A DNA stretch of 64,000 nucleotides from Acaryochloris sp. CCMEE 5410. Lineage in GTDB: Bacteria > Cyanobacteriota > Cyanobacteriia > Thermosynechococcales > Thermosynechococcaceae. The stretch lies in NCBI RefSeq assembly GCF_000238775.2, contig NZ_AFEJ02000001.1, forward strand, positions 1,240,001 to 1,304,000, given 5' to 3'. Under the pieces are notes generated by a model, which was not told where the DNA came from, did not search any database, and was given only the letters and a program-made list of their open reading frames with translations. Of this stretch, positions 17,061 to 27,418 are shown piece after piece. Both the position numbers and the translations under genes were made by a program. Each line of letters begins with the position of its first letter. Positions within the stretch are counted from its first letter, which is position 1.

Positions 17061-18797
17061 ATGACGACTGATTCTAAAGCCAATCTTATTGCCTCTTCTA
17101 TCAGCTCTGAAGCTGTGCCCCATCGAGGTGCCAGCCGATTTAAGTTTTTAAAATATTGGCCTATTTGGGGCATGGTGGCGATCGCACTATCCGGTGGGGT
17201 TAGCTTTGGCTCCTACCGACTGCTTTTACACCAACCTGCAAAGCCCAACTGTGCTCAAGTCTTTTGGCCCTTTGCCTCCGGTTCGCTACGAGTTTATTGC
17301 GCCCAGGAAAAAGCGAGTAAGCAGACCCTAGAAGATTTGTTTGCTGCGATCGCATTAGTGGATGCCCTCGATGCCAACCATCCCCTGCGTCCAGCCATCA
17401 ATCCTCTCATTGAGCAATGGTCCACTCAAGCGTTGGATTTGGCCGAAAAAGCCTTTCATGCGGGTAAGTTAGACCGCGCCATTGAATATGCCCAGCGTAT
17501 CCCTGCCCAAACGACTGCCTATAAAGTGGTTAAAGAGCGGGTAGAAGAATGGCAGCAGATTTGGGCAGAGGGAGAAGACATCTATAACAGAGCTGAGGCT
17601 GCCCTTAATAATGAGGAATGGCGCAAAGCCTACGGCATTATGATCAAGCTGGTGCAGGTGGATAATCGCTACTGGTCTGGCACCCAGTTTGATTCTATGA
17701 CTGAGAAAATCATCGTCGCCCAGAAAGATGAGCGTAAATTGGTCAAAGCCAAGCGCTTAATGCGACGAGGGGGACTGGAGAATCTATCGGAATCCCTAGG
17801 ACTCGTACAGGAGCTGATCTCAGATAGCGTCTATCGTCGCTCTGCTCGCAAGACCCAAAACACCATAGCCCGCAAGCTAATAACCATTGCGGAATATTCC
17901 CTAGAGCGCCGCAACTACCATGCCAGCATGGATGCCTTGCAGTTGATTCCACAGGATACGACGGTCTGGACGCAAGCCCAAGACTTTATGAAGATTGCCC
18001 AGGCCAGCGCCTCTGCCTGGAATGGCACCATTGTGAATCTAGAAGAAGCCATTAACCAGGCGAGTAAGCTAGATATCAACAGTCCTCTTTATGGCAAGGC
18101 CCAAACCTTAATCGCTCATTGGCAGCAAGAAATTACCAATATCCAGCTTTTACAAACGGCTCAGATGCAAGCCCAAACGGGAGACATCGGTGATTTAACC
18201 TCCGCAGTTGCTCAAGCCCAGCAAATCTCATCCCAGAGTGATCGTTGGCAAGAAGCCCAACAAGAGATTGATCAGTGGCAATCGCAAATTCAGTTCCGGG
18301 AAGATCAACCCATCCTTGACCGAGCCGATCAATTGGCTCTACAAGGCGGACCGACAGCTCTGCAAGCCGCTATTGCGGAAGCCCAAAGGATACGACCTGG
18401 GCGAGTGTTATACGATGAAGCTCAACTTCGGATTTCGGACTGGCAATATCAGCTGCAACCCCCAGAAAGTACGCCTTTAAATAAGCCTCTACAGACGGTG
18501 CCCACAACCGGTCCCGATCAATTGCTGAAGAGCGCAGAAACCATTGCCAGCCAAGGGACCCCCAAAGCCTTAGCCGCCGCGATTGAACAAGCCAATCAGA
18601 TTGCCCCGGAGTCCCCCGCCCAATTTCAGGCCAAAGTTTCCATTGATAGCTGGTCTGAGCAATTGCTAGATATGGCTCGGGGACAGGCGTTAGCGGATCG
18701 GGATGCAGCGATTGCGATCGCACAAAAAATCCCGAGTAATAGTCGTGTCTATGAATCTGCCCAACTCCAAATTCAGACCTGGCAACAGCAAGAATAA
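17061..18797 (+). CDS. Membrane-anchored helical-repeat protein, unknown function
   Basis: This 578-residue protein has one N-terminal membrane segment (about residues 35-53, WGMVAIALSGGVSFGSY) and a long helical remainder outside it. From about residue 100 to the end it is built of degenerate repeats of roughly 40-45 residues, each with an Ala-rich helix (AIAEAQRI, AIEQANQI, AIAIAQKI) followed by a spacer with Tyr and a helix ending in Trp (QEIDQWQ, RISDWQ, IQTWQQQ). This TPR-like pattern suggests protein binding. I recognise similar cyanobacterial hypotheticals but no known function. It lies 133 bases before the processing protease gene and may be co-transcribed with it. Confidence 0.7.
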   Translation: MTTDSKANLIASSISSEAVPHRGASRFKFLKYWPIWGMVAIALSGGVSFGSYRLLLHQPAKPNCAQVFWPFASGSLRVYCAQEKASKQTLEDLFAAIALVDALDANHPLRPAINPLIEQWSTQALDLAEKAFHAGKLDRAIEYAQRIPAQTTAYKVVKERVEEWQQIWAEGEDIYNRAEAALNNEEWRKAYGIMIKLVQVDNRYWSGTQFDSMTEKIIVAQKDERKLVKAKRLMRRGGLENLSESLGLVQELISDSVYRRSARKTQNTIARKLITIAEYSLERRNYHASMDALQLIPQDTTVWTQAQDFMKIAQASASAWNGTIVNLEEAINQASKLDINSPLYGKAQTLIAHWQQEITNIQLLQTAQMQAQTGDIGDLTSAVAQAQQISSQSDRWQEAQQEIDQWQSQIQFREDQPILDRADQLALQGGPTALQAAIAEAQRIRPGRVLYDEAQLRISDWQYQLQPPESTPLNKPLQTVPTTGPDQLLKSAETIASQGTPKALAAAIEQANQIAPESPAQFQAKVSIDSWSEQLLDMARGQALADRDAAIAIAQKIPSNSRVYESAQLQIQTWQQQE

Positions 18798-18930
18798 GTG
18801 GCATCATCCAAAACTCATTTCAAACTCATGTAGCCTTCTAGATGCTTGTGCTAGAGTGGGCGTACCTCACTGTCTCTTTGTTGTATTAAAAAGAGGGATA
18901 GTGCCTCACGAAACCAATTGGGTTAGGCTT

Positions 18931-20223
18931 ATGGCGAATTCAAAAGACGGATTAGTATTAGGAACAACAGCCCTTGTTGGAGCTGGCGTTGTAGTCATTG
19001 GTGCAAACCTTTGGCAGTCCAGCTGGGCAGTGTTCAAAGAAAGTCCGAAAGAAGTGGTGGACGAGGTTTGGCAAGTCATCAATCATGACTATGTTGACGC
19101 CACTTTTAATGGCAATGACTGGCGTGATATTCGCAATCAGTATTTAAACCGCAACTACACCTCTCGAGACGAAGCCTATAAAGCCGTCCGGGAAATGCTA
19201 GACAAGCTGGAAGATCCTTACACTCGCTTCATGGATCCAGAGCAATTTAAGAGTATGCAAATTGATACCTCCGGTGAGCTAACGGGGGTCGGAATTCAAA
19301 TCACTCAGGACGAAGAGACCAAAGAGATCACCGTTATTTCACCCATTGAAGGGAGTCCAGCCGCTGACGCTGGACTTTTATCTAAGGATGTCATCATCAA
19401 AGTTGACAACAAAAGCACCAAAGGCATGGATATTAATGGTGTTGTCAGTTTAATTCGAGGTCCTGTCAACAGCGACGTTACCCTCACCGTTCTGCGGGAT
19501 AAAGAGCAGCTCAGTTTCAAGATTAAGCGAGCCCGGATTGAAATACACCCCGTTCGCTTTTCTAACAAAAAGAACTCAGCTGGTAATGTGGGCTATATTC
19601 GCCTCAATCAGTTCAGCAACAACGCCTCCTCGGAAATGCGGGAAGCGATTCAAGAGTTGAAGAAACAAAAGGTGGCAGGCTTTATCCTTGACCTACGTTC
19701 TAATCCAGGGGGGCTGCTCTACTCCAGTGCAGAAATCGCCCGCATGTGGATGGGGAAAGGTACCATTGTTTCCACTGTTGACCGGAAAGGTGGTGAAGAC
19801 AAGCTTACCTCTGGTAAAAACACTCTCACCGATAAACCCCTCGTCATTCTCGTAGATGGTGGATCAGCCAGCGCCAGCGAAATTTTAGCGGGTGCCCTGC
19901 AGGACAACAAACGTGCCGTTCTGATTGGCACGAAGACCTTTGGGAAAGGGTTGGTGCAATCCGTACATCCTCTAGAAGATGGTTCAGGTCTAGCGGTGAC
20001 CGTTGCCAAATACTTTACCCCTAATGGTCGAGATATCAACAAGAAAGGGATTGAACCGGATATCGAGGTTAAACTCACGGATGATCAGCGGGAAGCCCTC
20101 TCTCAGGATCGAGACAAAATTGGCACCCTAGCCGATCCTCAATATGCCAAGGCCCTGTCTGTGCTCAACGAGAAAATCCTGGCCAATAGTAACGGCAATC
20201 TGCAATCATCCTCTTCCCAATAA
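18931..20223 (+). CDS. Carboxyl-terminal processing protease (S41A)
   Basis: This is a 430-residue protein if started at ATG 18931. An upstream in-frame start at 18703 would run back over the previous gene and add 76 residues unlike the family, so I reject it. An N-terminal hydrophobic segment (about 8-25) directs export. A PDZ domain follows (about 105-190, GELTGVGIQI, IRGPVNSDVTL), then the serine/lysine catalytic core: Ser314 in SASASEI and Lys339 in KTFGKG, 25 apart as in E. coli Prc. Cyanobacteria carry CtpA, which matures D1, and CtpB/CtpC. The AFFKES-like VFKESPKEVVDEVWQ start suggests the CtpB/C group, but I do not assign it. A hairpin terminator follows. Confidence 0.9.
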   Translation: MANSKDGLVLGTTALVGAGVVVIGANLWQSSWAVFKESPKEVVDEVWQVINHDYVDATFNGNDWRDIRNQYLNRNYTSRDEAYKAVREMLDKLEDPYTRFMDPEQFKSMQIDTSGELTGVGIQITQDEETKEITVISPIEGSPAADAGLLSKDVIIKVDNKSTKGMDINGVVSLIRGPVNSDVTLTVLRDKEQLSFKIKRARIEIHPVRFSNKKNSAGNVGYIRLNQFSNNASSEMREAIQELKKQKVAGFILDLRSNPGGLLYSSAEIARMWMGKGTIVSTVDRKGGEDKLTSGKNTLTDKPLVILVDGGSASASEILAGALQDNKRAVLIGTKTFGKGLVQSVHPLEDGSGLAVTVAKYFTPNGRDINKKGIEPDIEVKLTDDQREALSQDRDKIGTLADPQYAKALSVLNEKILANSNGNLQSSSSQ

Positions 20224-20250
20224 CCTTATTGCGGGCATTCCTTCGCTATC

Positions 20251-20290
20251 CCCCATAAGAGGTACTGAATCTCTCCTATGGGGGTGTTTT
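20251..20290 (+). terminator. Terminator of the processing protease gene
   Basis: CCCCATA...TATGGGG forms a 7-bp GC-rich stem extended through one mismatch by further pairs (20251-20284), followed by TGTTTT. It lies 28 bases after the stop codon. Confidence 0.7.
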
Positions 20291-20435
20291 GGTGCTAATG
20301 AGGCCAGTCAAATGAAAGGTCAGGGGCAACCCATACTGGGAACTGACTGGACCGAATTCAAAGTTAAGAGAAGTTTGTGGTTGCCAAGTGGTAACAAGTT
20401 CGCTACGATGACAAAGGTCAAAAGTTACTAACCGC

Positions 20436-20508
<73 letters not shown>

Positions 20509-20529
20509 TTTTTATTTATGAAGGCTAAA

Positions 20530-23217
20530 CTACAGCCAGTTCCCCACCAGCACAAATGCTGACCAGTGGGCTGGATGACGGAAGTCAGGATCCTGGATCA
20601 TAGCGACCTGAGCTTTTTGCAGCGCTTTTGCCTTCGATGTATCAGCTTTGACAAGCTGATCGTAAAATTCTCCAATAATCGAGGCTGTGGATTGATCATC
20701 TAGGCTCCAAAGGGATGCCAGGGTGCTCCGGGCTCCAGCCTGAACAGAAACCCCCGCAAGACCTAAAGCAGCTCGGTCATCGCCTGCTGCCGTTTCACAG
20801 GCACTGAGAACCAGGAGTTCAATCGGTTCTGGTCGGACTTGTTCACTGCTACGTAGTAGCTCATTAAGCTGATTGACATTGATTTCTTTGTCCCACGCCA
20901 GCAAAAAGGGTTTCTCTGCTTCTGAGCTAAATTTACCATGGGTGGCAAGATGCACAATGGGATAGGGCAAGGACTGAATCTGTTCTCGCAGTGCAGTACT
21001 GGTAAAATCACGGTTCAGCAGCACTTCACTAGTAACCAATCGGCTAATCTTGTCTAATTCTGTTTTGACAAACTTCAGGGCTGGATAAGGAAATCGTTCA
21101 TCACTTATCCCCGCTGCAATCACCTGGATTTCTCGCCCTTGCAGAGGTTCAGTATTGATCAACTGCATACCTGGAGCCAAGGCAAGGGCATATTTCTCGA
21201 TTAAATAATTCTCGCCATCGTATAAGGCAGCAAGGGGAAGGTTACGGAGGGCCCCATCCAGCACAAACACTAAAGTATCGGCTTGGCTTTCCTCTATTCC
21301 GGCTTGAAGGGGTTGAATCAGCCAGTTATAGACAACTTGGCCTAACTCCTTGCTTTCAATAAAGGTGTAGGGTTTTTCGATTTCCTCACGGAATAGCTGG
21401 ATGGTCTTTTCTACCTCAGCTTGGGGAATGGGTATTGATTGATGCTGCAAGTCTTCCTGCTGAGGCAAACTGGTAATCAGCTCAATGCGATCCTTGAGCA
21501 GAATCGGGTAAACCACGGCTGCTGACTGTTGGTCAATATCTTCAATACTGATAATTTGACCATCCAAACAGGCAGACCGAAAGAAGTTGTCTAATTCTGT
21601 TAATTGCAGGGACTCCATCACCGCACGAGCCTGTTTGATGTTGTCCTGACTCGGGTCCTTGTCTCGGAGGAGTAGATCCACTAGTTCCCGATAGACAGGC
21701 TCAACACTTTCACGGAAGGAGAATTGGGCTTCTGGATTAGTAGCAACTAGGTCTTTGCGGAGATATTCTAAGGTCTGATAAGCCCCTTGATACGCTGAGG
21801 TGGCTTGGTCAATTTCCATTTGGGCATCCATAATTCGCCCTAATTGCCATTGCCACTGATAGCTGATCTCGCTGGCATTGTTCGCCTGGGCAATAAATAA
21901 AGCTTGCTCGGTTAGCTTGCGGGCTTCTGACCACTGTTCATCTAGTTCGTAGAGATGCCCCAAATTACCTAACGCATAGGCTTGTGCCCGCGGATCATCA
22001 ATGTCATAGGATTGCTGAACTGCCTTTGCCGTAATTTCAGCAATATCAGGAATAGTCGGTGTCTGGCTGGGGGAGTCTTGATTGAGGTTGACCAGACTTT
22101 TAACAAGGTTCACCTTGCTATAAATATTGCGACGACTGGGGGGTTGTCCACTCAATTCCGTTTCAATCTGTGGCCAGAGTTGCTGAGCCTGAGACCAATC
22201 CTTTTTCTCAATTAAAACGCTGAGTAGATTGAGTCGAGCCTGTTGTTGAGTCGATGGAATGGGAGACTGGGCTGCTTTTTGGTAATAGTCAATGGCAAGG
22301 TCATAGGATTTCTGGGCGCGAGCGGTATTTCCTAAACTGAGTTGGGTCATGCCCACTTCTTGAGGCGCATCGGTTGCTTCGGCGTTCTGTAAGCTCAGGA
22401 GTAAAGATTTCTCGGCTTCTTCTAGATCACCAACTAAGCGTAAAACATTCCCTAAACTGCGGTAGCCAGTGGCCCGAATTGCTGGATCAGTCTGTTGATC
22501 CAATTCAGCGGTGACTTTTTCCAGATTCTTACGAGACTGAAGGTAGAGTCCCATAACCTGCTGGGCCTGGGCCTGGTTAATCAGGCTACCAATACGACCA
22601 ATTTCATCCCCAAGTTGAGCATAAATTTCTGCTGTTTTACCCCAGGTATCCAAGGCGCTTTTGGGGTCGCCTTGGAACAGATTTAAACTGCCTTGGGTAT
22701 TTAGTGCTTGAGCATAGATGGACAGATTCTGAGGGGCTGGTGGATCGCCAACAATCTCTAGACTTTGGCGAATACTATCTTGGGCTTTCAGCCATTGGCC
22801 GAGTTCTTGCTGGGCAAGGCTCAGCTGATTGAGGACGATGGCTTGATTAAGGGGCTGGTCTTTATAACTTTGGGCAGCTTGAGACCAGGCATCTGCGGCT
22901 GCAGCATACTGTCCTCCTTGGTAAAAGGCTTTCCCTTGTTCCACTAGTTGGGCGGGGTTGTTGGCAAGGCGCTGGCGAGGGGCTGTGGGAGCGTTGATAG
23001 TAAGTTGGTTTGCGGGCGGGAGGGTTGAGTGGGCGGGACGTTGTCCAAGACTTAGGCCTAGGACTAGGCAGGCACTGCAAAGGGCTACTCCAAATAAGCG
23101 TAATCGTCTACGGCTAAGGGGTAGCAGTCTTCGAGTCTTTCTTCGAACCATTAATGTTCCCTTCCTCTCGGATGTTGATGGTGTGATGCTTTTCCAGATC
23201 TTTTTGCCCATGCTCAC
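20530..23217 (-). CDS. Secreted TPR-CHAT protease
   Basis: This protein has up to 895 residues. ATG 23217 is the longest start; ATG 23151 (MVRRKTRRLL), just before a basic stretch and a hydrophobic signal segment ending PAHS, is equally likely. Residues of about 90-490 are TPR repeats (for example AIVLNQLSLAQQELGQW, AYALGNLGHLYELDEQW). The C-terminal CHAT domain has His760 (HLATHGKF) and Cys807 (LSACETAAGD), the protease dyad, then GLAGVSVQAGARSTLASLW and HPAHWSAFVLVG. In cyanobacteria such genes often neighbour FHA/TPS adhesins; here the adhesin gene ends only 62 bases upstream, so the two are probably one transcript. Its substrate is unknown; the adhesin is an obvious candidate. Confidence 0.88.
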   Translation of the reverse strand: MSMGKKIWKSITPSTSERKGTLMVRRKTRRLLPLSRRRLRLFGVALCSACLVLGLSLGQRPAHSTLPPANQLTINAPTAPRQRLANNPAQLVEQGKAFYQGGQYAAAADAWSQAAQSYKDQPLNQAIVLNQLSLAQQELGQWLKAQDSIRQSLEIVGDPPAPQNLSIYAQALNTQGSLNLFQGDPKSALDTWGKTAEIYAQLGDEIGRIGSLINQAQAQQVMGLYLQSRKNLEKVTAELDQQTDPAIRATGYRSLGNVLRLVGDLEEAEKSLLLSLQNAEATDAPQEVGMTQLSLGNTARAQKSYDLAIDYYQKAAQSPIPSTQQQARLNLLSVLIEKKDWSQAQQLWPQIETELSGQPPSRRNIYSKVNLVKSLVNLNQDSPSQTPTIPDIAEITAKAVQQSYDIDDPRAQAYALGNLGHLYELDEQWSEARKLTEQALFIAQANNASEISYQWQWQLGRIMDAQMEIDQATSAYQGAYQTLEYLRKDLVATNPEAQFSFRESVEPVYRELVDLLLRDKDPSQDNIKQARAVMESLQLTELDNFFRSACLDGQIISIEDIDQQSAAVVYPILLKDRIELITSLPQQEDLQHQSIPIPQAEVEKTIQLFREEIEKPYTFIESKELGQVVYNWLIQPLQAGIEESQADTLVFVLDGALRNLPLAALYDGENYLIEKYALALAPGMQLINTEPLQGREIQVIAAGISDERFPYPALKFVKTELDKISRLVTSEVLLNRDFTSTALREQIQSLPYPIVHLATHGKFSSEAEKPFLLAWDKEINVNQLNELLRSSEQVRPEPIELLVLSACETAAGDDRAALGLAGVSVQAGARSTLASLWSLDDQSTASIIGEFYDQLVKADTSKAKALQKAQVAMIQDPDFRHPAHWSAFVLVGNWL

Positions 23218-23279
23218 AAACGAATGAAAAATGCCCAGTTTCTCGATGTAGACATTTATTTTCGGTCAATCTGGGGTGT

Positions 23280-26200
23280 CTAGCAAGTTGCGATGGGTTG
23301 GGGACTCTGGGTTGGTTGGGGAACGTTGGCGGTTAGGTAAATACGGCCTTGAGAGTCTTTGGTCCAGCCTTGGGCTTCGGTGATGCTGGGGGGTGGGGTG
23401 GGGATGAGGGATCTGGGCGAAGGATCTGTGGTGCTGATGGAGGTGGGTTGAAGGTTGTGGGAACGTAGGTCTTGCCAGACGGTGGTGGGGGTTTGAGTTT
23501 GGTGTGGACTGAGGGGTAAACCACCTCGACCCACATGGGTAAAAGTGCTACTACCGAGGGATTGCCCAGCTCGACAGCCTTTTACAATTTCTTGCGGGGA
23601 TTCTACTGTTTCAGGTTGTTCTGACAGATTCTCACTTGGATCTACTTCTGGATTACTAATTTCGACTTCACCGTCAATACCAAATTCTGAACTTGCGGTA
23701 ATGTCACTATCAAGTGATCGGTATTCACCAAGAGTTCTGATACTAATATTTCCGCCATCTCCTGTGAAAGCAGTAGCAGTGATATCACTATTCTGACGAG
23801 CAACTAATAGATCGGTATCTATAGTAATATTCCCCCCATTACCACCAGCTTTTAATTTACCGGCAGAAGCGGAGATACTACTATTATTTTTTAGGAGTAA
23901 CAAATTATCAATGTCCAGAACAATATTGCCACCTTTATCACTAGTTGATGTAGCAGAAATATTACCTTGATCAAGCGTCAAGTTACCCGATTGAAGAAAA
24001 ATATTTCCAGCTGAACCAGAGCCTTCACTACTAACAGAAATCTCAGCACCATTCAGTACTGAGACTATTCTTGGATCGATACTCACACTACCTCCAGAAC
24101 CTGTGGATGTTGATAAGGTATTAGCAAAAATACCTGTATTTCTTCCATCAAGTTCAATAGAATCAACAACTTCGATGGTAATGTCACCAGATGCTTTACT
24201 ACCACCAGTTGTTGATAAAATTTTACCTCCATTTCTGGCACTTAAAGTATTTGATTTAATTAAAATTACTCCTCCTACTCCATTGGAGGTTGTACGAACA
24301 TCAATCACTGCTCCATTAGATAGTTCGATATTTTTCGCCTTTAAATTAATACTTCCACCTTTTCCACTACCACTAGATCCAGCAAAAAGGCCACTATTAG
24401 CTCCAATTAAATTTAAGAAAGGAATATCATTAGGATTATTTTTAGCTCTCAGCCGAAGGCGCTTAGAAAAGTTTGGGTCACTTCCCATGAGCACTATACT
24501 ATCCCTTGAAAATATTTTTATATTTCCCGCATCACCTTCACTAAAAGCATTATTTAGAATTTGACCACCATTTAATGCTCGAAAACTCAAAGTATTTATA
24601 TTGATTTCCCCTGCTGATGCAGCACTAAAAGAACGAGCACTTACTAGACCACCATCACCAACCTGAAAGATGCCCGTATTGACAGTAATATTACCTGCAG
24701 AACCTTTTGTATTCTCTTGAGTTGATGATACTAAACCACTTGAGAAACCGTCAGTACCAAAGCCTGAAATAAATACTGCTGAAGGTGCTACTAATTTGAT
24801 GTCACCTCCTATACCTGTACCTTCAAAAAGTTGAGTATTGATTTGGGCTCCCTCCGACAAAAATATATATGGTGAGACTATCTCAATATTCCCAAGTTCA
24901 CCTGAACCACCTGCAGCTATTTGACTACCTACTAAAGAATTACTTTGAAGATCAATTTTTTTTATCGCATTAATTCGGATGCCACCAGTAATACCAGTTG
25001 AACCAATATTATTAGTCTCAATTCCGCTAGTTTCTTCAATTCCATCAAAATTATTTAAGTACAGTTCACCGGTTTGAATATCTATTAATCCAGATTTGCC
25101 ATTAGCAAAAACTAAATTATTAAATATAAAACTATTTTGATTAAGTAAGATTTTATCAGATGCAAAAATAGAAATATTTCCTGTTTGACCATTTCCAAAT
25201 AAATTACTTGAATCTATTCTAGTTCGTTTAGATTTACTACCCAATAAACTAAGAGATTTTGTATTTATGATAATATTTCCTGAATTGCCAATACCCTTTT
25301 CCCATATACGATTAAATATTTCACTTTCACGCACATCAATTCCTTCTAGTGCACTTAATTGAATATCACCAGCTTGATTGCCAGGCATTCCTAAACCGCT
25401 TTCAATTCCAGCACGAAGAACACTATTATTAAAAATATTAATATTATTCCCATGCAAAGATATATCTCCATTTTTATCTAATGAAACATCAATAACTGAA
25501 TTATTTATATATATATTTGAGCGTTTTGTTTGCTCAGGAAAGATAAGTGAAGGATTTCCTTTACTAAAGTCTAAACTAACAACTCCCTTTTCAGATAAGC
25601 CGCCAAGTTCTATTCTTCCTCCAAAAGCATTTAGACCACTCTTGTCTAATTTAATATCACCACCAACTAATAGTATATTTTTTCCTGTAGGAACTTGTAA
25701 GCCTGATGATGCAATATTTGATGATTTATTTACTGTTGTTTGAGAGAGGTTGGTTATCCTCCCTGTTGGAGATTCAAAAGCTAGAGCTGTTGGATCTACT
25801 GTCAAAATTGGAATTTCAGTGGGAGTAGTCTTTAGATTCTCTCCATTTTTAAACTCAACCAAATCAGCAGTTGTTACTACCAACGAGCCACCAATATCTA
25901 AGCTTGAGTTAGGTCCAAATATAAATCCATTCGGATTAATTAGGAATAAATTCGAGTCTCCACTTAAGGAAGAATTTACCTTGTTTACGCCAATTTCACC
26001 AAATATTCTTGACTGCTTATTACCAGTAATTCGATTAATTATATTTTTAACTCCCGGATCTATAAATGTAACGACAGCTCCAGAATTGACATTAAACTCT
26101 CTGAAGCTATGAAACAAGTTAATGCCTTGTCTCAGACCTCCACCAACAATACAGCTTCCATTACAGTTCTCAAGGGTAGTTTGGGTTGTCCCATCAACTA

Positions 26201-26300
26201 TAAGTTGTTGACAATAAGCTTTAGAGCATAAAGTAAGTACAAGAAAAGTTATTTCTATAAAAGTACTTAATGACTTAGATGCTTTTTTCGTAATTCTCAT
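23280..26300 (-). CDS. FHA/TPS-domain adhesin 1
   Basis: This 1006-residue two-partner-secretion exoprotein (TpsA type) has a signal peptide (about 1-30) and an N-terminal haemagglutination/TPS domain (about 31-165: INLFHSFREFNV, LFLINPNGFIFGPNSSLDIGGS). A long beta-helix follows, built of repeats of the form GGNIxIxT / SGDITIEV. The C-terminus has PSENLSEQPETVE, then GC, GRGGLP, VWQDLR and a final Cys. The matching Cys pair and motifs occur in adhesin 2. No TpsB outer-membrane transporter is in the window. Bases 23280-23560 look clearly richer in G+C than the AT-rich rest of the gene. It is followed after 62 bases by the CHAT protease. Confidence 0.88.
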   Translation of the reverse strand: MRITKKASKSLSTFIEITFLVLTLCSKAYCQQLIVDGTTQTTLENCNGSCIVGGGLRQGINLFHSFREFNVNSGAVVTFIDPGVKNIINRITGNKQSRIFGEIGVNKVNSSLSGDSNLFLINPNGFIFGPNSSLDIGGSLVVTTADLVEFKNGENLKTTPTEIPILTVDPTALAFESPTGRITNLSQTTVNKSSNIASSGLQVPTGKNILLVGGDIKLDKSGLNAFGGRIELGGLSEKGVVSLDFSKGNPSLIFPEQTKRSNIYINNSVIDVSLDKNGDISLHGNNINIFNNSVLRAGIESGLGMPGNQAGDIQLSALEGIDVRESEIFNRIWEKGIGNSGNIIINTKSLSLLGSKSKRTRIDSSNLFGNGQTGNISIFASDKILLNQNSFIFNNLVFANGKSGLIDIQTGELYLNNFDGIEETSGIETNNIGSTGITGGIRINAIKKIDLQSNSLVGSQIAAGGSGELGNIEIVSPYIFLSEGAQINTQLFEGTGIGGDIKLVAPSAVFISGFGTDGFSSGLVSSTQENTKGSAGNITVNTGIFQVGDGGLVSARSFSAASAGEININTLSFRALNGGQILNNAFSEGDAGNIKIFSRDSIVLMGSDPNFSKRLRLRAKNNPNDIPFLNLIGANSGLFAGSSGSGKGGSINLKAKNIELSNGAVIDVRTTSNGVGGVILIKSNTLSARNGGKILSTTGGSKASGDITIEVVDSIELDGRNTGIFANTLSTSTGSGGSVSIDPRIVSVLNGAEISVSSEGSGSAGNIFLQSGNLTLDQGNISATSTSDKGGNIVLDIDNLLLLKNNSSISASAGKLKAGGNGGNITIDTDLLVARQNSDITATAFTGDGGNISIRTLGEYRSLDSDITASSEFGIDGEVEISNPEVDPSENLSEQPETVESPQEIVKGCRAGQSLGSSTFTHVGRGGLPLSPHQTQTPTTVWQDLRSHNLQPTSISTTDPSPRSLIPTPPPSITEAQGWTKDSQGRIYLTANVPQPTQSPQPIATC

Positions 26301-26810
26301 AAGAACATCCTTTATCTAAGCAAGCAGACTATTAAACATGCAAATAATGAAAAAATTAAAGCTAATAAAAATTACTGTTGAGTCCAGCTCTGAATATTTC
26401 AAGTAGAATTAAAGCTATATTAAGCAAGCATAGATATTTATCTATGCTTAAAAAGCACTAACAAGCCATAAGAAAGATCAAAAGAAATTAAGTATTATGA
26501 TATAAATCACATAAATTTTCTTTGAAGAAAATATTGTTCACTACAAGAATTATTAGATATGACTACTTTAGAATCTCCAGAAATAATTCACAATGACTAG
26601 CGATTTTAAACTTCTCAACCCTTCCTAAAAAATGATGATTCTTTAAGATATCTAACCATAAATCATGGGAAAATTACTTCAAGTTTAAATTAGTTTTTTG
26701 GAAAAAATTTAGCTTTTTTAAAGCTCACACCTTGAAGCGGATCCCTATAATAATTTTTAAACTGAAATTATTATAGGGACTCTCAATCTAAAATTATTGG
26801 ATAATAGTAA
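26301..26810. other. AT-rich intergenic region with a long hairpin
   Basis: This 510-base, strongly AT-rich region is upstream of adhesin 1 and should contain its promoter. Besides the hairpin at 26742-26779 I see no gene. Confidence 0.5.
26742..26779 (-). terminator. 15-bp perfect hairpin after the 177-aa gene
   Basis: TCCCTATAATAATTT and its exact complement flank an 8-base loop, 31 bases beyond the stop of the 26811-27344 gene. No immediate U-run follows on that strand (a T-rich stretch comes about 25 bases later), so it may be a weak terminator or an RNA-stabilising hairpin. Confidence 0.45.
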
Positions 26811-27344
26811 TCACCAATTTGGTGGTCGCCCATCACCATGAAAGATAACGTTAGTATTTGACCCAGGAATCTTGTCTTTAGATATGACCCTAACAAGGGT
26901 TATATCACCTGTAATTCGATCATAAATACATGCTATTTGCTGTCTGAATTGAGAAGCCATCTTAAACGTATCTTTAAAATCATCTAGATTTTTGGTCCAT
27001 TCTTCTCTAGGAGTGTTAATTAGATCAGCAACATTAAGTATATCGAAGATATTGAATTCACATTTTTCTGGTGGTTCAGAACCATCTAAAAAAATAAATT
27101 TCCTTCGCAATAAAGATACAGATTCCTCGATAGTCAAAGTAAAGAATTCACCACTATCTGTTGCTATTTTAACTTGTTCAAGGGAATCCTGATCTTGAGA
27201 ATAGTTCAACTCAACAACATATCCTAATAGTAGATTTTTGATTCCTCTATTGATATCTTCAACTAACTGCACCTGAATCTTTCTACCTTCAAAGAGTTTA
27301 GCTAGCTCAATAAACTTTGAAGTAATTGTAATTTCTGTCATCAT
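26811..27344 (-). CDS. 177-aa protein sharing the neighbour peptidase's N-terminal domain
   Basis: This 177-residue protein has no signal peptide or membrane segment, and I recognise no named family. Most of it aligns with residues of about 18-155 of the metallopeptidase encoded 74 bases upstream. Shared positions include EDINRGIKNLLLGYVVE / DEINSGVIDLVSGIVEA, then WTKNLDDFKDTF / WIENFRDFNRFF, and RQQIACIYDRITGDI / CRQYIYCIYNRKIGKI. It therefore appears to be the peptidase's N-terminal domain as a free protein, by duplication. Possible roles are a substrate, chaperone, inhibitor or precursor; the sequence does not decide. Codon use is AT-rich like its neighbours. Confidence 0.7.
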   Translation of the reverse strand: MMTEITITSKFIELAKLFEGRKIQVQLVEDINRGIKNLLLGYVVELNYSQDQDSLEQVKIATDSGEFFTLTIEESVSLLRRKFIFLDGSEPPEKCEFNIFDILNVADLINTPREEWTKNLDDFKDTFKMASQFRQQIACIYDRITGDITLVRVISKDKIPGSNTNVIFHGDGRPPNW

Positions 27345-27418
27345 TCAAATATCCTTAACTAATCAACAAAGACATGCTAGTAAAAAAAGAAATTTCATAA
27401 AACTAATGGCTGTAAAAA

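Noticed and set aside
18703..18930. Longer start for the processing protease at 18703
   Set aside because: It would overlap the preceding gene and add 76 residues without family resemblance ahead of a good export signal beginning at 18931.
23545..26112. Several 80-150 codon frames on the plus strand across adhesin 1
   Set aside because: They are antisense to the periodic beta-helix repeats; their Pro/Ser/Leu-rich products mirror the repeat codons and show no independent features.
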